64,000 bases of DNA from Rhodospirillaceae bacterium (GTDB taxonomy: Bacteria > Pseudomonadota > Gammaproteobacteria > Steroidobacterales > Rariloculaceae), in the NCBI GenBank assembly GCA_002718345.1, contig PBDA01000060.1, positions 1 through 64,000 on the forward strand, given 5' to 3'. Position 1 is the stretch's first letter, and every line of letters begins with the position of its first letter. The notes under the pieces are model-generated. The model did not search any database and was not told the origin of the DNA. It worked only from the letters and a program-made list of their open reading frames with translations. A program made the translations under genes and the position numbers. Positions 51,304-61,226 of the stretch are shown here, piece after piece.

Positions 51304-53535
51304 TTACAACGAAGAAATTTGACGTACATGAGAACTAAATTCTTCTGCATTAACAAACCCAACGAGTTTGTATGCTTGAAGTTCCTCGCCTTCGCGATTA
51401 AAGAAAGCAATGGTTGGTGGGCCATAGCTTGAAAAATATCTGAGTAATGCTTGGTCATTGTCATTGTTTTCAGTGACATCAATTTGCAGCAACATAAAGG
51501 GATCTAGAGCTGTGATAACGTCCCTATCAGGGAATGTGTACCTTTCGTACTCTTTACATGCTACGCACCAGTCTGCTGTAAAGTCGACCATAACAGGCAT
51601 CTGATCATTCGACGCTTGAGTTAAGGCATTTTCTAGTTCTGTGACCGTGGCAATTGGTGCAAAAGACAGCGATGACAAATTTGTATTACTCACTGAACCA
51701 TCAAGGAACGATCTTTGTGGTATTGGGTTAAGAGGGTTGTCCCCGCCTAGAGATACTCCAATAACCATTAGTGCACCGTAAAGACAAGCTATTACCCCTA
51801 GACCTTTACGAAGTCTTTGCCGCGTTGAAGGCGAATTTGGCAAAGCCTCAAACGCACCTAGAAACACCCCTGCAAAAAATACAAGCAGTGCCCATAGGGC
51901 TAGAGTGATGTTTCCAGGCAGGATTCGTTCTAACATCCAGATTGCTAGTCCAAGCATCATAAACCCGAAAGACACCTTAACCGTATGCATCCAGGGACCA
52001 ACTTTTGGTAACAGTTTTCCTGCCGAGGCTCCTAGTACTAGTAGTGGAGTACCCATTCCTAGGCTTAAAACAAATAGTGCGCTTGAGCCACGAAACACAT
52101 CTCCGCTTTGTCCTATAACGGCCAGTGTGGCAACTAGGGGCGGGGCTACGCAGGTAGTTACAATTAGAGCTGAAAGTGCTCCGATGAAAGCTGCACCAAC
52201 AAAAGTGCCTCCCTTTTGTTTGTTTGCTAAGGTCGTTAGTCTATTTTGTATAGAAGATGGCATCTGAAGCTCGAAGAGACCAAACATAGCCATAGCTAAT
52301 ACTACAAAAAGTGTAGCAAACAAAATAAGAATCCAAGGTTGCTGAAAGGCGGCTTGTATTTGCCCTCCTGCAAGCGCTGCTCCAGCTCCAGCAGCTGTAT
52401 AGGTAATTGCCATACCCATCACATATGAGAATGAAAGCAAAAAACCTCTTGTTGGAGTTACCCTTTCTCCTTGGCCAGCAATGAGACCAGAAAGAATAGG
52501 CACCATTGGTAATACGCATGGTGTAAACGCAAGTAGCAAACCGAGGCCATAGAAGATGCCCATAACAGCCCATAAGGGGTAGTTAATAATGACGTTAGCT
52601 AGCCGGTCTTGTTCAGAAACCATTAAAGGTGCCGACTCATTAAGTGTTGTAGCGGCAAACACGCTAGACGCTGGAATGACTAAGTTGCGAAATGCTTCCA
52701 TAATGGGATAGCAAATGCTGTTTACTTTGCAGCCTTGATATTGAGCCTGGAGTTGAATCTCGACTTCATTTGGAGATGCTCGAGAGAACGGAATTTTTGA
52801 CTCAATATAGTCGTAGTAGACTTCTACCTCACCAAAGTATTCGTCCTCTGTGATTTCTCCGTTAGGTAGGCGAGGTGCACCTATCTCAATTGACCCATCT
52901 ACCGCAAACTCGAATTTATCTTTGTATAGGTAATAGCCTGGCTGAATGATCCAACTAACTGTAATTTCATTGGCTTGCTCCACCCGAACATCCATAATAA
53001 ATGCCTCATCAGGAGGAAGAGGTTCATCATTTACATCAGTTGCAGATAAAAAATTAGCGAATATCGAGCCAACACTTTGATTGTCTGAGTTGAAAGTTAT
53101 GAGGTTATTCCAACGTTGTGGCGGATAACATAGACCAATATCCGCGCAGCCTTGAAGTAATAGCTGGAACTCCATTTCATTATGGTTCGTCGATTGTTCG
53201 ATAGGTATATGAATTTGAAATTGGTCACGATATGTTTCCATAACACCAAAAAATTCATCTTCGTGAATTTGTCCGTCTGGAAATTCCGCTTCACCAAGAA
53301 TTACACCGTTTGTAGAGGTTTCGAAACCAAAACGGTCTCGGTATAAGTAGTAACCATTTTGAACTTGGAAAGTTAGCGTAATTTTATTCTGATTCGCTTC
53401 CAATGTATAAGGAAAAGCAGCTTCAGGGCGAAGTATTTCTTGTGCCTCTATTATTTTGCAGGCGAACAAAAACAGGCCAAGTAATATAGCGGATGGCCCC
53501 TTCCAAAATTGAAATTTGTTTGTATTAATACCCAT
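51304..53535 (-). CDS. dsbD: protein-disulfide reductase DsbD with duplicated N-terminal domain
   Basis: A 743-residue protein, against ~565 in E. coli, that passes electrons from thioredoxin to periplasmic substrates. The extra length is a second copy of the periplasmic alpha domain. Copy 1 (about 40-145) has GYYLYRDRF, GEAEFPDGQIHEDEFFG and the Cys130-x5-Cys136 pair in QGCADIGLCYPP. Copy 2 (about 180-285) has GYYLYKDKF, PRLPNGEITEDEYFG and Cys269-x5-Cys275 in QGCKVNSICYP. The eight-helix domain has Cys340 (FTPCVLPMVP) and Cys462 (TTCVAPP), and the C-terminal thioredoxin domain has Cys657/Cys660 (DWCVACKEYE). It overlaps cutA by 11 bases. Confidence 0.95.
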   Translation of the reverse strand: MGINTNKFQFWKGPSAILLGLFLFACKIIEAQEILRPEAAFPYTLEANQNKITLTFQVQNGYYLYRDRFGFETSTNGVILGEAEFPDGQIHEDEFFGVMETYRDQFQIHIPIEQSTNHNEMEFQLLLQGCADIGLCYPPQRWNNLITFNSDNQSVGSIFANFLSATDVNDEPLPPDEAFIMDVRVEQANEITVSWIIQPGYYLYKDKFEFAVDGSIEIGAPRLPNGEITEDEYFGEVEVYYDYIESKIPFSRASPNEVEIQLQAQYQGCKVNSICYPIMEAFRNLVIPASSVFAATTLNESAPLMVSEQDRLANVIINYPLWAVMGIFYGLGLLLAFTPCVLPMVPILSGLIAGQGERVTPTRGFLLSFSYVMGMAITYTAAGAGAALAGGQIQAAFQQPWILILFATLFVVLAMAMFGLFELQMPSSIQNRLTTLANKQKGGTFVGAAFIGALSALIVTTCVAPPLVATLAVIGQSGDVFRGSSALFVLSLGMGTPLLVLGASAGKLLPKVGPWMHTVKVSFGFMMLGLAIWMLERILPGNITLALWALLVFFAGVFLGAFEALPNSPSTRQRLRKGLGVIACLYGALMVIGVSLGGDNPLNPIPQRSFLDGSVSNTNLSSLSFAPIATVTELENALTQASNDQMPVMVDFTADWCVACKEYERYTFPDRDVITALDPFMLLQIDVTENNDNDQALLRYFSSYGPPTIAFFNREGEELQAYKLVGFVNAEEFSSHVRQISSL

Positions 53536-53869
53536 CTTCTAGTGATTCATAAAGCCATTTAATGTATTTAGCTGATCCTTTATATATTGGTAGTGCAATA
53601 ATTTCTGGTAACGCATAACTTGTACGATCTTGAATTGTTTTCTTCAATTCCTCAAAGTTTTTGTTTGTGGTTTTGATTATCAACAATATTTCATGTTCTT
53701 GCTGTATTTTCGAATTCCACTTGTAGGTTGACATTAACCCGTCAACTCTATTTACACAGGCGGCCAGTTTTTTCTCTACCAAAGTTATGGCAATTTCATC
53801 AGCTTCGCCTGTGTTAGCACAGGTTGTTAATACCACTATCGGCTTTGATTTCAAATGAAAATATCCCAT
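53525..53869 (-). CDS. cutA: divalent-ion tolerance protein CutA
   Basis: A 114-residue trimeric protein of the CutA1 family. It has VVLTTCANTGEADEIAITLVEKKLAACVNRV, then a Y-x-W strand (STYKWNSKIQQEHEILLIIKT) and PEIIALPIYKGSAKYIKWL. Linked to copper tolerance in E. coli, though its mechanism is unclear. It is the first gene of the long minus-strand block and diverges from groES. Confidence 0.95.
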   Translation of the reverse strand: MGYFHLKSKPIVVLTTCANTGEADEIAITLVEKKLAACVNRVDGLMSTYKWNSKIQQEHEILLIIKTTNKNFEELKKTIQDRTSYALPEIIALPIYKGSAKYIKWLYESLEDGY

Positions 53870-53928
53870 TTTTAATGGATTTAAGCATATTGGAGTATCC
53901 GCTGCGCGTGATAATTTCGCACAACCCC

Positions 53929-53955
53929 CTTGAAATCCTTTTATTCGCCCCTATT
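53929..53955 (+). promoter_or_regulatory. sigma-32-type heat-shock promoter of groES-groEL
   Basis: A -35 CTTGAAA (53929-53935, extended CCCTTGAAA) and a -10 CCCCTATT (53948-53955) are 12 bases apart. E. coli sigma-32 promoters read CTTGAAA, 11-16 bases, CCCCATNT; the match is one mismatch in the fixed bases. It is placed 94 bases upstream of the groES start and directly abuts a CIRCE operator. Confidence 0.75.
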
Positions 53956-53956
53956 A

Positions 53957-53983
53957 TTAGCACTCTAATGGGCCGAGTGCTAA
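53957..53983 (+). promoter_or_regulatory. CIRCE operator (HrcA-binding site)
   Basis: A perfect inverted repeat TTAGCACTC (53957-53965), 9-base spacer, GAGTGCTAA (53975-53983), identical to the CIRCE consensus recognised by the HrcA repressor. It begins one base after the -10 element, over the expected transcription start, so HrcA would block the promoter and a hairpin would form in the 5' end of the message. The hrcA gene is not in the window. Confidence 0.96.
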
Positions 53984-54048
53984 TAGCTGTACTGGCCACA
54001 TTTGGAATTTTTAATTAAATCATAGTCTTGGAAAATGGAGACCCATCT

Positions 54049-54339
54049 ATGAAGATTCGTCCGTTACATGATCGCGTCGTCATTAGGCGCACTGAGGAAG
54101 AACGAACATCCCCTGGGGGTATCGTGATTCCGGATGCCGCAGCGGAAAAACCTATTAAAGGTGAAGTAGTTGCTGTTGGCAATGGGAAGTTGCTGGACAA
54201 CGGTGAAGTCAGAGCCTTAGATCTTAAGGTTGGGGACAATGTGCTGTTCGGCAAATATTCGGGTACCGAAGTTAAGGTTGATGGTGAGGAAGTCGTTGTT
54301 ATGCGTGAAGACGATGTTATGGCCGTCATTGAGGGTTAA
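54049..54339 (+). CDS. groES: co-chaperonin GroES
   Basis: A 96-residue 10-kDa chaperonin lid that caps GroEL. The start at ATG 54049 ([14 protein letters not shown]) is set by GGAG at 54037-54040; the longer frame from 54028 adds seven residues not seen in GroES. The mobile loop is [19 protein letters not shown], and the C-terminus [14 protein letters not shown] is standard. It is co-transcribed with groEL (51-base gap) from a heat-shock promoter with CIRCE. Confidence 0.98.
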   Translation: MKIRPLHDRVVIRRTEEERTSPGGIVIPDAAAEKPIKGEVVAVGNGKLLDNGEVRALDLKVGDNVLFGKYSGTEVKVDGEEVVVMREDDVMAVIEG

Positions 54340-54342
54340 TGA

Positions 54343-56022
<1,680 letters not shown>

Positions 56023-56042
56023 AGTCTATTTGCAGACTAAAT

Positions 56043-56074
56043 AAAACCCCACTCAAAGTAGTGGGGTTTTTTTT
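56043..56074 (+). terminator. intrinsic terminator of groES-groEL
   Basis: AAAACCCCACT (56043-56053) pairs over 11 bp with AGTGGGGTTTT (56060-56070) around a 6-base loop and runs into eight consecutive T (56067-56074). A textbook Rho-independent terminator. Confidence 0.96.
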
Positions 56075-56126
56075 ATGTAACTGAAAAGTATCTGGATCCA
56101 AACAGAGCTTTATTGTTTGTAGTGGT

Positions 56127-56132
56127 TATAAT
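56127..56132 (+). promoter_or_regulatory. possible -10 element before the zinc-finger gene / hldD
   Basis: A perfect TATAAT lies 26 bases before the GTG start at 56158 and after the groEL terminator, where a new promoter for the LPS genes is needed. No convincing -35 hexamer is visible at 16-18 bases, so this is a suggestion only. Confidence 0.35.
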
Positions 56133-56157
56133 CTACTCATTGACCTAGGAGACAATT

Positions 56158-56379
56158 GTGAGAAATAGGCCCGGAAGAGTTCAGGAGCACCTCAAGCCTG
56201 CAAATACAGATCAGGACTATTTAGTTAGTCTTGATCAATTACCATTGCATTGTCCGCTTCCAGATATGTACCTCTGGAATTCTCATCCTAAAGTCTTTCT
56301 TCCAATTCAATCAACGGGCACAGCCAAGTGCCCATATTGTGGCACGAACTATAGCTTAGCCTCTGAAGAACATTCTTGA
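56158..56379 (+). CDS. small zinc-finger protein (CHCC type)
   Basis: A 73-residue protein from GTG 56158, with AGGAG (56147-56151) as ribosome site. It has the zf-CHCC arrangement: a Cys in LHCPLPDM, a His in SHPKVFLP, and the pair CPYC in AKCPYCGTNYSL. Related small proteins are homologous to the NDUFS6 subunit of complex I, but in bacteria their role is uncertain. It lies 4 bases before hldD and is probably co-transcribed. Confidence 0.85.
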   Translation: MRNRPGRVQEHLKPANTDQDYLVSLDQLPLHCPLPDMYLWNSHPKVFLPIQSTGTAKCPYCGTNYSLASEEHS

Positions 56380-56383
56380 TTCT

Positions 56384-57367
56384 ATGATTATTGTGACCGG
56401 AGCTGCTGGTTTTATTGGAAGCAATTTAGTAAAGGGGCTTAACCGTCTGGGTTATACGGATATTCTAGCTGTTGATGACCTAACTGACGGCCATAAGTTC
56501 TTGAACCTTGCAGATACAAATATTGCTGACTATTGGGATAAAGACTTACTTCTTAAGCGTCTGAAAGATGGACTGGGTTTTGTTCCTCATTGTGTTTTTC
56601 ACCAGGGCGCTTGTTCTGTGACTACAGAATGGAATGGGCGATATATGATGGAAAATAATTATCACTACTCAAAGGAACTTCTTCATTATTGTCATGATGA
56701 AAATGTGTCTTTTATTTACGCTTCATCTGCAGCCGTCTATGGGAATAATAGTGTTTTTGAAGAAAATTCTAACAGCGAGTATCCAATAAACATATATGGT
56801 TACTCTAAATTGCTTTTTGATAATTATGTTCGAAGAAATTTTCTTCAAAAGAGTTCGGTCGCTGAGACTTCATGCCAAATAGTGGGATTACGTTACTTTA
56901 ATGTTTATGGTCCCGGCGAGGCTCATAAAGCAAAGATGGCAAGTGTTGCTTTTCATTTAAATCAACAAGTACAGGTTGAGGGTGAGGCCAGACTTTTTGA
57001 AGGAAATGATGGCTTAAAAGATGGGGAACAAAGACGAGATTTTGTTCATATAGATGACGTAATTAGTGTGAATTTATGGATGTTTGAGAATCCAGAGGTG
57101 TTTGGCATATTCAATGTCGGTACAGGAAAAGCTTCCAGCTTTAATGAAGTGGCTGATTCGATCATTGATTGGCATGGAAAAGGGGTAAAGTGTTATATCC
57201 CATTTCCAGAGAATCTCGTAAATTCGTATCAGAGCTATACGCAGGCAGAAATAGAGAAACTGAGATCTGTTGGCTATAAAAGTTCTTTTCTGGATGTGAA
57301 GCTCGGTATAAAAAAATATCTTGATGTGCTGAATAATGATATTGATAGGCGCACGCAAAAAAAGTGA
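56384..57367 (+). CDS. hldD: ADP-L-glycero-D-manno-heptose 6-epimerase
   Basis: A 327-residue extended SDR that makes the ADP-L,D-heptose used in the LPS inner core. The NADP site TGAAGFIGSN is at residues 5-14, the lipid-core-specific VDDLTDGHKFLNL follows, the catalytic YGYSK (Tyr, Lys) is in the middle, and FNVGTGKASSFNEVA comes late. It overlaps waaF by 4 bases (GTGA). Confidence 0.97.
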   Translation: MIIVTGAAGFIGSNLVKGLNRLGYTDILAVDDLTDGHKFLNLADTNIADYWDKDLLLKRLKDGLGFVPHCVFHQGACSVTTEWNGRYMMENNYHYSKELLHYCHDENVSFIYASSAAVYGNNSVFEENSNSEYPINIYGYSKLLFDNYVRRNFLQKSSVAETSCQIVGLRYFNVYGPGEAHKAKMASVAFHLNQQVQVEGEARLFEGNDGLKDGEQRRDFVHIDDVISVNLWMFENPEVFGIFNVGTGKASSFNEVADSIIDWHGKGVKCYIPFPENLVNSYQSYTQAEIEKLRSVGYKSSFLDVKLGIKKYLDVLNNDIDRRTQKK

Positions 57368-58422
57368 GCGGCGGCATAAAATGGCTGGTTGTAGGCCCGT
57401 CTTGGGTTGGCGACATGGTCATGGCGCAGTCTTTATTTAAGTTGCTTGTTAGCCGAGAGCCAAATAGCCAAGTAGATGTTGTTGCACCAATCTGGTCAAT
57501 TTCTATTCTTGATCGAATGTCAGAGGTTGATGATGTGATGGAACTGAACGTTGTACATGGGCATCTGGCACTCAGCGCACGCTGGGCCTTAGGTCAGAGA
57601 TTGCGTGAAAAGCGCTATGACAGGGCGATTATTTTGCCTAGATCCTTAAAAGCCTCTCTCGTCCCATTTTTTGCAACTATTCCTGTACGTACAGGGTATC
57701 GTGGCGAATGGCGATATGGTTTGATAAATGACATGCGTTCATTTGACGCTAACATTTTAAATCAAACTATTAAAAAAATGGTTTTTCTGGGTCTCGGCTC
57801 AGATGAGGAAAATCTCCCACTAATTTCAAATCCAACATTAAATGTAGATAAAAAAAATCTTGATCTTGTTGCCAGACGATTAAGGCTAAATCCATCAATA
57901 GAAACGGTAGCATTAATTCCAGGAGCAGAGTATGGCCCAGCTAAACAGTGGCCTGTAGAAAAATATGCTGAGCTTGCATCGCGCTTGGTAAGCGTTGGCC
58001 TGCAAGTATGGGTTTTAGGTTCTGAAAAAGAACGTCAATTAGGCGATGCAATCGTCGCTATGATTAAAAATCATAATGTAATAAATTTGTGTGGTAAAAC
58101 TAGCCTAGAAGATGTAGTAGATCTTATTGCATCTGTTAAGGTCGCGGTGACAAATGATTCAGGATTAATGCATGTCGCTGCAGCAGTAAATACTCATGTG
58201 ATTGCATTGTATGGATCATCATCTCCAGCATTAACGCCGCCTTTGACTGAAAAAAAAGATATTTTTTATCTTGATTTAGAATGTAGCCCTTGTTTTCGTC
58301 GAGAGTGTCCTCTTGATCATTTTAAATGTATGAATGATATTGGAGTCGAGGAAATATGTAGTGCTGTTGTTACTGTGTTAGGTGGGACTCGTATGGAAGC
58401 AGATAACACACATGAGCGCTAA
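57364..58422 (+). CDS. waaF: ADP-heptose:LPS heptosyltransferase II
   Basis: A 352-residue GT-B glycosyltransferase (family GT9) that adds the second heptose to the LPS core. It opens WLVVGPSWVGDMVMAQSLF and shows ILPRSLKASLVPFFATIPVRTGY, LIPGAEYGPAKQWP and VAVTNDSGLMHVAAAV, all WaaF-like. The start is GTG 57364, coupled to hldD. The Cys-rich ECSPCFRRECPLDH near the C-terminus is usual for WaaF. Confidence 0.96.
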   Translation: MSGGIKWLVVGPSWVGDMVMAQSLFKLLVSREPNSQVDVVAPIWSISILDRMSEVDDVMELNVVHGHLALSARWALGQRLREKRYDRAIILPRSLKASLVPFFATIPVRTGYRGEWRYGLINDMRSFDANILNQTIKKMVFLGLGSDEENLPLISNPTLNVDKKNLDLVARRLRLNPSIETVALIPGAEYGPAKQWPVEKYAELASRLVSVGLQVWVLGSEKERQLGDAIVAMIKNHNVINLCGKTSLEDVVDLIASVKVAVTNDSGLMHVAAAVNTHVIALYGSSSPALTPPLTEKKDIFYLDLECSPCFRRECPLDHFKCMNDIGVEEICSAVVTVLGGTRMEADNTHER

Positions 58423-58464
58423 TATTGTTTATTACTATGCCATTAAGTGTTGGCGTCAAATTAA

Positions 58465-59181
58465 ATGTTAAGTCCGAAAGTGCAAATAAAGAAAAACTCC
58501 TACATATTGTTTGATAGGAGCAAATATACGCAACTGCCAAGCGAATGGTTTCTAGAATCATATTGGCGTGATCATAATTTGATAATCGATGAAATTCTTG
58601 GAAGAGGCAAGGTTTTCGTCGTTCAACAGCAAGATGAGAAGTGGGTCCTTCGTCACTATCATCGTGGAGGGCTGATAGCGAATGTTACAGAAGATATTTA
58701 TGTGTGGACGGGACTAGAAAAAACCCGTTCTTTTAGGGAATGGCGGTTGCTTCAATCCCTTTACCAACAAAACTTACCAGTACCTCGTCCAATTTCGGCT
58801 CAAGTTATTAGAAATGGAATCTTCTATAGCGCAAATATCATTACAGAGTGTATTGAGAATTCTCATTCTTGGGCGTCTTTGATTATTTCAAAAGAAACAG
58901 AAAGCGCACACTGGAGAACTATTGGTTTGACGTTAAAACGATTCCATCAAAAGGGCGTAAATCACGTTGATTTGAACGCTCATAACATAATTATCGATAG
59001 CTCAGAACAAATTTATCTTGTTGATTTTGACAGAAGCGGTGTATACGAAGACGGGACTTGGAAAAAGAAAAATATAAATAGACTATTGAGGTCTTTAAAA
59101 AAACTTTCCCTTAAGTCGGGGTGTAATTTTAATGAGAAAGGGTGGAAGCAATTATTAAGCAGTTACAACTCTGGATTGTAA
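58465..59181 (+). CDS. kdkA: 3-deoxy-D-manno-octulosonic acid kinase
   Basis: A 238-residue LPS sugar kinase with a protein-kinase-like fold. Typical parts are GRGKVFVVQQQDEKWVLRHY followed by HRGGLIANV, the catalytic-loop HVDLNAHNIIID and the metal site LVDFDRSG. KdkA phosphorylates Kdo, as in Haemophilus and Vibrio, where the inner core carries a single phosphorylated Kdo. Its end overlaps the convergent acyltransferase gene by 19 bases. Confidence 0.93.
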   Translation: MLSPKVQIKKNSYILFDRSKYTQLPSEWFLESYWRDHNLIIDEILGRGKVFVVQQQDEKWVLRHYHRGGLIANVTEDIYVWTGLEKTRSFREWRLLQSLYQQNLPVPRPISAQVIRNGIFYSANIITECIENSHSWASLIISKETESAHWRTIGLTLKRFHQKGVNHVDLNAHNIIIDSSEQIYLVDFDRSGVYEDGTWKKKNINRLLRSLKKLSLKSGCNFNEKGWKQLLSSYNSGL

Positions 59182-60101
59182 ATGTCTCGAAATGGATGAG
59201 GTCTACCTTTGAAGCGACGATAGGTCCACATATATTGTTCGGGCGCCAGACGAATGTAATCCTCTAGACGCCTAACTAATCTACAGGTATCTGCTATAAC
59301 ATCATCCGATGGAAAGTCTTCAAGAGGTGCTCCAATGTTGGCTACATATCCTTCTTTTCCTGGTAGTCTTCTAAAGAAATACGTTAGTACAGTAGCACCT
59401 GTTATTTTTGCAAGCTTGCTAACGGTAGTTGATGTGATCGCAGGTTCGCCAAAAAAAGGGATAAGCTCGCTATTACTACCCTTATTTGCAAGGTCTGCCA
59501 GATAACAGACTGAATGATTATTGCGTAATGCTCTGACCATTGCCCGTATATTGTCACTAGGAATTTGTTCTTCTACTTGTCTTTTTCTTCCGCGATGTAT
59601 CAGAGCGTCTATCATAGCGTTAGGTTGGGGGCGATAAATAGATTTCATTCCTGGAAAATATTCTCCTAGGACAGATGTACTAGTTTCAAGAGTAGTAAAA
59701 TGAGCTGCTAGAATTATTATCCCTTTGCCTTTTTCTCGGGCACGTTCCACATGTTCTATTCCTTCAACTTTAACTAATTCAATTAGTCTGTTCGTGGAAG
59801 AAAACCAGCCTAACCCCATTTCTGAAAAAGCTGCCCCTACAGCTTCAAAATGGTTTTTTACAAACGTATTTTTATCTGCACCAGACAGTTCTGGAAAGCA
59901 AACTTCTATATTTTTTCTTACATTATTGCGAGTCTTTTTGGCAATATAAAATCCTAGCTTGCCAAAATATTTTCCTATATTAATTTGCCAAGGGTAAGGC
60001 AGGAGGGCAGCAATTTTCATCCATCCTAGTAATACCCAGGTAGGTAAGTATCTAGGTGCTAGAAATTGACTATAGGACAAAGTTTTCACTTTTGACTTCA
60101 T
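59163..60101 (-). CDS. lipid A late acyltransferase (LpxL/HtrB family), copy 1
   Basis: A 312-residue inner-membrane enzyme that adds a secondary acyl chain to (Kdo)-lipid IVA. The N-terminal anchor is PTWVLLGWMKIAALLPYPW; the catalytic HX4E motif is in ILAAHFTTLETS; then SIYRPQPNAMIDALI, VPFFG-type PFFGEPAITSTTVSKLA and the C-terminal PEQYMWTYRRFKGRP. It is a paralogue of the next gene. Which acyl position it serves cannot be told. Confidence 0.93.
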   Translation of the reverse strand: MKSKVKTLSYSQFLAPRYLPTWVLLGWMKIAALLPYPWQINIGKYFGKLGFYIAKKTRNNVRKNIEVCFPELSGADKNTFVKNHFEAVGAAFSEMGLGWFSSTNRLIELVKVEGIEHVERAREKGKGIIILAAHFTTLETSTSVLGEYFPGMKSIYRPQPNAMIDALIHRGRKRQVEEQIPSDNIRAMVRALRNNHSVCYLADLANKGSNSELIPFFGEPAITSTTVSKLAKITGATVLTYFFRRLPGKEGYVANIGAPLEDFPSDDVIADTCRLVRRLEDYIRLAPEQYMWTYRRFKGRPHPFRDIYNPEL

Positions 60102-60123
60102 TTTTTACTGGTGTTTTCACGTT

Positions 60124-61065
60124 CTAAGAACGGCCTGCGTCGTTATAAATATCTATATAAGGTTTAGGTCTTCCCTTAAAGCGTTTATGAATCCAAGCAT
60201 ATTGTTCTGGGCATGTTCTTATATAGGTCTCAAGTTCTTTCATCAATATGGCTGTATCTTTTGTTGCGTCATTGGTTGGAAAGTTTTTCAAGGGCGGACA
60301 TATTTGAGCAATATAACCGGTATCATCTTCACGGCGTTTGTAAAACAGCCGTAAAAGCGTTGCCCCACTAAGTTTTAGTAACCTGCTTGTAGCGGTACTA
60401 GTCATTGCCGGCTCACTAAAAAATGGAACTAATGCGCTATGTTTTCCTGTATAGCATTGATCTGTTAAATGTATAACCACTGAATTTTTATTCAGGCTAT
60501 TTATAAGATTCCTTACGCTATATTTGGAAAATAGCTCATCAAAACTTCTCAATCGACCTCTTAACATAATCTCATCTGCAAGCTTATTTCGCATTGGTTT
60601 GTACATTGCCGTTAGCCGTGGGCAAAAAGGTTTTAATGCAGGGTATAGAATCTCGATGGATGTAAAATGACCGCAAAATAAAATAACCCCTCTTCCTTTT
60701 TCAAGGGCTTCTGCTAGATGTTCTTGTCCATCAATCTTAAATATTTTCTGAACTGATTGTTTTTTACCAAACCACCCCATAGCTATTTCTGAAAAAGCAG
60801 CGCCCATAGCCTCAAAATTTTTATCAACTAGTCCCTCTCGTTCTTTAGCTGAAAATTCTGGAAAGCAAACTTCTATATTTTTTGATGCGATATGCCGCTT
60901 TTCAGGAAGTAACCGGCTGCAATATCTACCTATACATTTCCCAATAGTAATTTGCCAGCGAAGAGGCAGTAACAAATTAGTTCGTATGAGTCCAATTAAA
61001 ATCCAAGTGGGCCAGTACTGAGGTGTCCAGTATCTTATTAGCGAGGAAGAGATGTTGGTCTTCAT
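60124..61065 (-). CDS. lipid A late acyltransferase (LpxL/HtrB family), copy 2
   Basis: A 313-residue paralogue of the neighbouring acyltransferase: WPTWILIGLIRTNLLLPLRW anchor, catalytic GHFTSIEILY, MYKPMRNKLADEIM, PFFSEPAMTSTATSRLLK and PEQYAWIHKRFKGRPKP. ATG 61065 is preferred over GTG 61074 because the resulting N-terminus lines up with copy 1. The two are 22 bases apart on the same strand. Compared with copy 1 it has diverged substantially, suggesting different acyl positions or donors. Confidence 0.92.
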   Translation of the reverse strand: MKTNISSSLIRYWTPQYWPTWILIGLIRTNLLLPLRWQITIGKCIGRYCSRLLPEKRHIASKNIEVCFPEFSAKEREGLVDKNFEAMGAAFSEIAMGWFGKKQSVQKIFKIDGQEHLAEALEKGRGVILFCGHFTSIEILYPALKPFCPRLTAMYKPMRNKLADEIMLRGRLRSFDELFSKYSVRNLINSLNKNSVVIHLTDQCYTGKHSALVPFFSEPAMTSTATSRLLKLSGATLLRLFYKRREDDTGYIAQICPPLKNFPTNDATKDTAILMKELETYIRTCPEQYAWIHKRFKGRPKPYIDIYNDAGRS

Positions 61066-61155
61066 TATTCGCACAGTATAGGAAGCTAATACATAATTCT
61101 AATGATCTAATATATGAAGTCTTCCGAAGTGATTTATGCTTTTGTCAAAAAAAGC

Positions 61156-61183
61156 CTTGAAATTATCTTTAGAGGCCTTATGT
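61156..61183 (+). promoter_or_regulatory. sigma-32-like promoter of htpX
   Basis: CTTGAAA (61156-61162) is a perfect heat-shock -35. After 13 bases comes CCTTATGT (61176-61183), matching CCCCATNT at all but two positions. It lies 43 bases before the htpX start; htpX is a known heat-shock gene in E. coli. Confidence 0.5.
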
Positions 61184-61226
61184 TCAAGAAATATTTTTTA
61201 GAAAATTTATTAAGATTTAAGCAGAT

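Noticed and set aside
51905-52267. 120-residue open frame antisense to dsbD
   Set aside because: Mirrors the membrane domain of dsbD; Pro/Ser-rich translation typical of antisense frames.
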